A DNA stretch of 64,000 nt from Hordeum vulgare subsp. vulgare (lineage: Eukaryota; Streptophyta; Magnoliopsida; Poales; Poaceae): assembly GCF_904849725.1 (NCBI RefSeq), contig NC_058522.1, positions 432,603,529 to 432,667,528 of the forward strand. Direction: 5' to 3'. Made by a program: the position numbers and the translations under genes. The notes under the pieces are model-generated. The model did no database searches, was not told where the DNA came from, and saw nothing but the letters and a program-made list of their open reading frames with translations. Every line of letters begins with the position of its first letter. Position 1 is the first letter of the stretch. Of the stretch, positions 59,154 to 64,000 are shown one piece after another.

Positions 59154-60803
59154 TGATGATGTATATACTTCTCGCCCCTCGTTGGTTACCCCAAGTGGAA
59201 GGTGGAGACGTAGTCAGCAGCAAATTTCCCTTACACGGAGACTATAAGGTTTGTCGAACCAGGAGGACTCCTAGGCTCAACAAGCAGGTGTATTCCACCC
59301 TGGCGCTAGCAGAAGAAGTGGACCTGCACACACAACAAATAACTTTGCTCCCAACGAGTACAGAGAGGTTGTCAATCTCTCCGGCCTTGTAGTTTGCAAA
59401 GGATCAAAACACAAGCGGGAAGGTAATACTGATTGCAACAGAAAAGTAAATGAAAGCGATAAATGAGGGAGTTGTATACAATGATGGTAATATGGACCGG
59501 AGTCACATGATGTTCACTAGTGATGTCTCTCTCCCAAAAGACGATAAACAACTATGCTTCGGTAAACAAATCATAGTTGGGCAATTGACAAAATTATGAT
59601 CGCACCGCAATGCTAATTATGCTCCTTGATAGTTAGAGGCTCAATAATAATGGGCAGTACGCCAAGACAAATAGACCATTTATTCATCAGCATCTACTTA
59701 CTAATCATCCACCTTGATATATCTATCAGAACATCTCTCCGGTATTAAGTTGCGAGCCCCACCCAAAGTGTAAACTCAAAGCAACAAACAAGTGCATTAA
59801 CGAATTATGCGTAAGGTAAAAAATCCTTGCAACCGTGGTCACAAGCACCGTTGTTTTCTCCCTGGTAGCAACAAGCACATCCCCTAGTCTCATGTTTCTG
59901 TGACTCAAGCTAGACATCGAGGGGCATGAACCCACAATCATGCATAACGCTCCCTCTTGGAGTTACCATCTACTACTTGGCCAAAGCAATAAATAGCAAC
60001 GGAGAACATGTAAGAATCACTAAGGAACATAATATAAAAGGATAATCAAATATATAACTCGTAAAAATTTGAACATAATCTCATAATCCATCGGATCCCA
60101 ACAAACCAAGCATAGCAATAGCAAGAGAATTACATAGATGCCTTGATCATGTAGGGCAGCTCACTAGGACTAACCATTGAGGCACAAGATTGGAGAGAAG
60201 ACATCACATAACTACTGTTCATGGACTCATGGTCCAAGGAGGACTACTCACGGCACGTCCGGGAAGCGTCTGTGACGGTGGAGAAGCTACCAGAGGTCAA
60301 TCCTCCCTCCAGCAGGGTGCCGGGAAGAGGTCTCCTGACGCTCCCGATCTCGGAAGCACTCCGGCGGCGGAAAGATGGAGAAATTCGTGATTCCAGAAAG
60401 TCTGTGAGGGTTTCCTCTCTGGACTCTAAATATAGGCCAAAGAAGGGCACCGGAGGAGGTGGGACCCACCCAAGCGACCTCCTGGTGCGGCCTAGGGCCT
60501 GGCCGCGCCAGCAAGCTGCCTGGGAGGCCCCTGGCCCCCTTGTGGCCCTGCTTCGGTGATCCGGAAGCTTTTGTTTCGCTGATTTTTCATATATTTTTTC
60601 TGGATTTTTTCGGACTTCGGAAAATTGGGTAAAAGCCCCTGCAAAATAGACATTAGCAGCCAGAAACTGGTACTGGGTGCACTGAGTTAGTAGGTTAGTC
60701 CAAATATGTGTAAAATGATATATAAGTGTAGCAAAACATATAACAATGTCACCCAAAAGATCATGGAACAAGCAGAAATTATAGATACGTTTGGGACGTA
60801 TCA
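59154..60803 (-). repeat. 3' LTR of G4
   Basis: Minus strand starts TGATACGTCCCAAACG at 60803. The left end near 59154 (TGATGATG on the plus strand) is my best estimate. The minus-strand open frame at 60244-60927 crosses the LTR boundary and is not a gene. Confidence 0.7.
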
Positions 60804-62289
60804 ACATCCCCAAGCTTAATTTCTGCTCGTCCTCGAGTAGATAAATGATAACACAATAATTTTTGTGGTGACATGCTAACACACGTATAAGAACTTCAAA
60901 GTAAAGCAAGTGAGATATGCAATTCAAGTCAAGACACTAACAAGCAAGAGTCTATATCTAGTATTGAATTTAGCAAAGTAAGAACATAAAGGTGCAAGAG
61001 CTCTCGCTGTCCGTGACTTGAATGTCTCCAAATGGTGTTTGCATGCAAGAAGTGGGAGATGGGTTGAGATCATAAAATATTTTTTAATTGAGAACTCAAT
61101 CTACTAAAATTTCACACTTGGTCTCCTTCAGAATCTTATTTTGACTCATCCCCAGACCACTAGTCAGGCATAAGTCAAAATGATCCTCTCCCTTTCGACT
61201 TTGAGCACTCATGCCATGGATGAGCGTAAGCAAGATATGTTGGCACTTATGATGGCAAATAGAATAATGATGGGGAATGAAGACAAAAAGGTGTGAAAGG
61301 CTCACATCAATGAGGACAACCATAGGCGAGAGAAAGCCAAATGATAGATATGATGTGAGGAGTAGGGATTGCCATGTAACGGATGCACATATGAGCTAAG
61401 GTAAGCTCTCCAATGGAACTAGTGGGGGTGCATCCAACTTGTTTGCTCATGAAGACCTAGAGCTCATTTGAGGAGGTTCGTCATTGGAATATGCAAATCA
61501 AGTTCTATAGTGTAAGGGTCCCCACATAGTTATGCATGAATGATAATCTCTATGTAGTACCAATATAACAATGGAGTACGAGTGTGGATCTTTCAAAAGG
61601 AATAGTAGTGTTGCCCTCTTCTCACTTTTTATTTATTTTTATTTCTTTTATTTATTTTTATTTATTTTTATTTTTCTCTTTTATTTTTATTTTTTTGTGG
61701 CCTCTTTGCCTCTTTCTTTTTATCTCTCAATTGTCCTCTTTGGGATCTTTTGTTTTGTCCACTTTGGGATATTTTCCTCACTTAAGGGAAACACTCTATG
61801 TTTTACATGAATAAAGAAAAATCATCACACTTTATAAGAAGTACTCAACATAAAGACAAGTGAAAACTATCATGATGTATGCAAATGTATTCCTCTGCCA
61901 GTATAGCGGGATATGCAATGATACTAGTGCGTCATGTAGCAGTAATTTGGGCAAGGCCCAACTAGCATGCGGCTCTATGATCAAGGAGAAGCATGAATGA
62001 CATGAAGATCAAGTCATGAGATGGTGGATGTTGCATGGAAATGTATCTCAGAAAGGCTATGGAAATGCCTTAATAGGGAGGTATGGTGGCTGTTTTGAGG
62101 AAAGATATAATGATGCTTATGTATGACAGAGTGTATCATGTCATGGGTTTGGATGCACCGGCGGAGTTTTCACCAACTCTCAATGTGAGAAAGGGCAATG
62201 CACAATACCGAAGAGGCTAGCGAAATATGGATGGTGGAAGTGCCAACAATCAAATACTCACATTAGTCCGAAGAACTCATACACTTATT
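60804..62289 (-). other. 3' noncoding internal region and polypurine tract of G4
   Basis: Collinear with the ends of G1-G3. A T/A-rich low-complexity tract at about 61620-61700 corresponds to the A-rich tracts at 3590-3690 and 41165-41230. No gene. Confidence 0.7.
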
Positions 62290-63562
62290 TGTTGGAAATA
62301 TGCCCTAGAGGCAATGATAAAATAGTTATTATTATATTTCCTGTTTCAAGATAATCGTTTACTATCCATGCTATAATTGTATTGAATGAAAACATAAATG
62401 CATATGTGGATATATAGACAAAACTATGTCCCTAGTAAGCCTCTAGTTGACTAGCCAGTTGATCAAGGATGGTTAAGGTTTTCTCACCATATGCAAGTGT
62501 TGTGACTTGATGACTGGATCACATCATTGGGAGAATGATGTGATGGACAAGACCCAAACTATAAACATAGCATGTGATCGTGTCATTTTGTTGCTATTGT
62601 TTTCTGTGTGTCAAGTATTCATTCCTATGACCATGAGATCATGTAACTCACTGACACCGGAGGAATACCTAGTGTGTATCAAACGTCTATAAAGGTGCTC
62701 TACAGGTATCTCCGAAGGTGTCCATTGAGTTAGCATGGATCAAGACTAGGATTCGTCACTCTGTGTGACGGAGAGGTATCTTGGGGCCCACTCGGTAATA
62801 TAACATCACGTATAAGCCTTGCAAGCAATGTGGCTAAAGTGTTAGTCATGGGATATTGTATTACGGAATGAGTAAAGATACTTGCCGGTAACGATACTAA
62901 AATAGGTATGGGGATACCACGATCAAATCTCGGGCAAGTAACATACCGAAGGACAAAGGGAATGGTATACGAGATTATATGAATCCTTGGCACAGAGGTT
63001 AAACCGATAAGATCTTCATAGAATATGTAGGATCCAATATGGACATCCAGGTCCAGTTGTTGGATATTGACCGGGGAGTGTCTCAGGTCATGGCTGCATA
63101 GTCTCGAACCCGCATGGTCTGCACACTTAAGGTTCGGTGACGTTTCCATATAGTTCTGTTATAGGTGTTGGTGACCGAAGGTTTGTTCGGAGCCCCGGAT
63201 GAGATCATGGACGTAACAAGGGTTTCCGGAATGGTCCAAAAACAAAGATTGATATATAGGATTGTTTCATTTGGCCTCCAGAAAGATTTTGAGCATTGTC
63301 GACCGTGTACCGAGAGTGACGAATGGGTCTGGGTTTTTACCGGGAGGGGGCCACCCACCCGGGAGAGAACCTAATAGCCCATGGGTGGCGCACCAGCCCT
63401 TGGTGGGCTGGTGAGGCCAGCCCAATAGGGCTATTTCGGCCAAGGGGAAAATCAAAGGAGAAAAAAAAGGCAAATAAAGAGGAGAAAATAAAGGAAAATA
63501 CAAAGGACTCCTCCCTCCAAACCGACTTGGAGGAGGATACCTCCTCCCTCTCAGCCGACGCC
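62290..63562 (+). repeat. Copia LTR (C3, Angela-like), interrupted
   Basis: Starts TGTTGGAAATATGCCC inside G4 and runs about 1.27 kb before a gypsy LTR interrupts it. Closer by eye to the C1 LTR than to C2. It contains a purine-rich stretch at 63440-63500 absent from C1 and C2. Whether it is a 5', 3' or solo LTR cannot be told from the window. Confidence 0.9.
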
Positions 63563-64000
63563 TGATAACGCACAAGTATAGGGGATCAGTTGTAGCCTAT
63601 CTCGATAAGTAAGAGTGTCGAACCCAACGAGGAGCTAAAGGTAGGACAAATATTCCCTCAAGTTCTATCGACCACCGATACAACTCTATGCACACTTTAC
63701 GTTCGCTTTACCTAGAACAAGTATGAAACTAGAAGTACTTTGTACGAGTGATAGGATAGGCTTGCAAGAAAGTAAAGAACACGTAAATAAAACTAGGGGC
63801 TGGTTAGATAAAGAAACAACTACGAGTGTCTAACGAGTGTGGAAAAGTGGTGGTAGGAGTTGCGGAATTGTCCCTAAGCAATTGACTACGTTACTAGATC
63901 GATAGCAAGTATCATGTTGGAGAGGCCTCTACTAGCATGTCATCCCTTACTTGGAATTATATGCACTTACGATTGGAACTATTAGCAAGCGTCCGCAACT
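63563..64000 (-). repeat. Gypsy LTR (G6), runs off the window
   Basis: TGATAACGCACAAGTATAGG matches the G2 LTR end at 34163 and remains collinear to the window end (roughly 6% different by eye). Orientation and position imply a 3' LTR of a minus-strand element extending to the right. Confidence 0.9.

Larger units (their letters stand above)
59154..62289 (-). mobile_element. Ty3/gypsy element G4, 3' LTR and 3' internal region
   Basis: Minus strand: internal sequence (62289-60820), polypurine tract (60819-60804), LTR (60803-59154). Cut on the right by copia C3 at 62290; the rest lies beyond the window. Confidence 0.75.

Noticed and set aside
60244..60927. 227-codon minus-strand frame
   Set aside because: It crosses the boundary between the G4 LTR and its internal region and has no recognisable motif or conservation in other copies.
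61571..61814. Phe/Tyr-rich short frames that look like membrane proteins
   Set aside because: Translation of a T/A-rich low-complexity tract shared as noncoding sequence by other gypsy copies.

Overview
The window looks like a piece of a large grass genome, most likely Triticeae (wheat, barley, Aegilops or rye). I base this on the copia LTRs starting TGTTGGAAATATGCCC (Angela/BARE-1/WIS type), the Tat-lineage LTR starting TGAGGGAGTTCTGG (Fatima-like), Athila-like gypsy LTRs starting TGATACGTCTCC with a tRNA-Asp type primer site, and Del/Tekay-type LTRs of 4-5 kb. Family names are from memory and tentative; the structural calls (LTR ends, primer sites, target duplications, domain motifs) are read from the sequence. 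I see no intact host gene. Essentially all of the 64 kb is transposable-element sequence, mostly decayed and nested.

Layout. 1-5988: 3' part of a gypsy element (+) with a 5'-truncated RTE-type LINE (1567-2701) inside it and an LTR at 4481-5988 that is followed by a primer site. 6031-13797: a 5'-truncated Tat-lineage gypsy element with a broken integrase, a multi-exon antisense gene (8476-12900, minus) and a terminal LTR. 13798-20773: one Del/Tekay-type LTR (minus) split by a probable Helitron (15290-17867) that may carry a captured exon. 20774-48996: an old Angela-like copia element (C1), split by a second copia element of the same type (C2, 25874-46444, 5-bp target duplication GAGTA). C2's 3' LTR is in turn split by a minus-strand gypsy element (34163-45965), and that gypsy by a truncated Tekay-type element (35881-40779). 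48997-49457: GC-rich orphan segment. 49458-51302: Fatima-like LTR and broken gag. 51303-56581: gypsy element (minus) with an Athila-type gag remnant. 56582-57755: spliced fragment of a grass trypsin/DegP-like gene. 57756-62289: two gypsy pieces in opposite orientation. 62290-64000: a third copia LTR interrupted by another gypsy LTR.

How the parts relate. Rough by-eye divergence between paired LTRs falls with nesting depth (C1 about 15%, C2 about 6.5%, nested gypsy about 5%), as expected for successive insertions. Every pol and gag frame I could follow across more than a short stretch is broken, many stops looking like C-to-T decay, so no element in the window appears autonomous. The most unusual items are the antisense gene whose intron holds a 75-bp tandem array with a repeated dyad, two independent gypsy insertions at the equivalent base of two diverged copia LTRs, a pair of GGATGCC/GGCATCC hairpins kept in three gypsy copies, and two gene fragments (15537-15692 and 56741-57755). 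I did not find evidence for a new defence, metabolic or signalling system.
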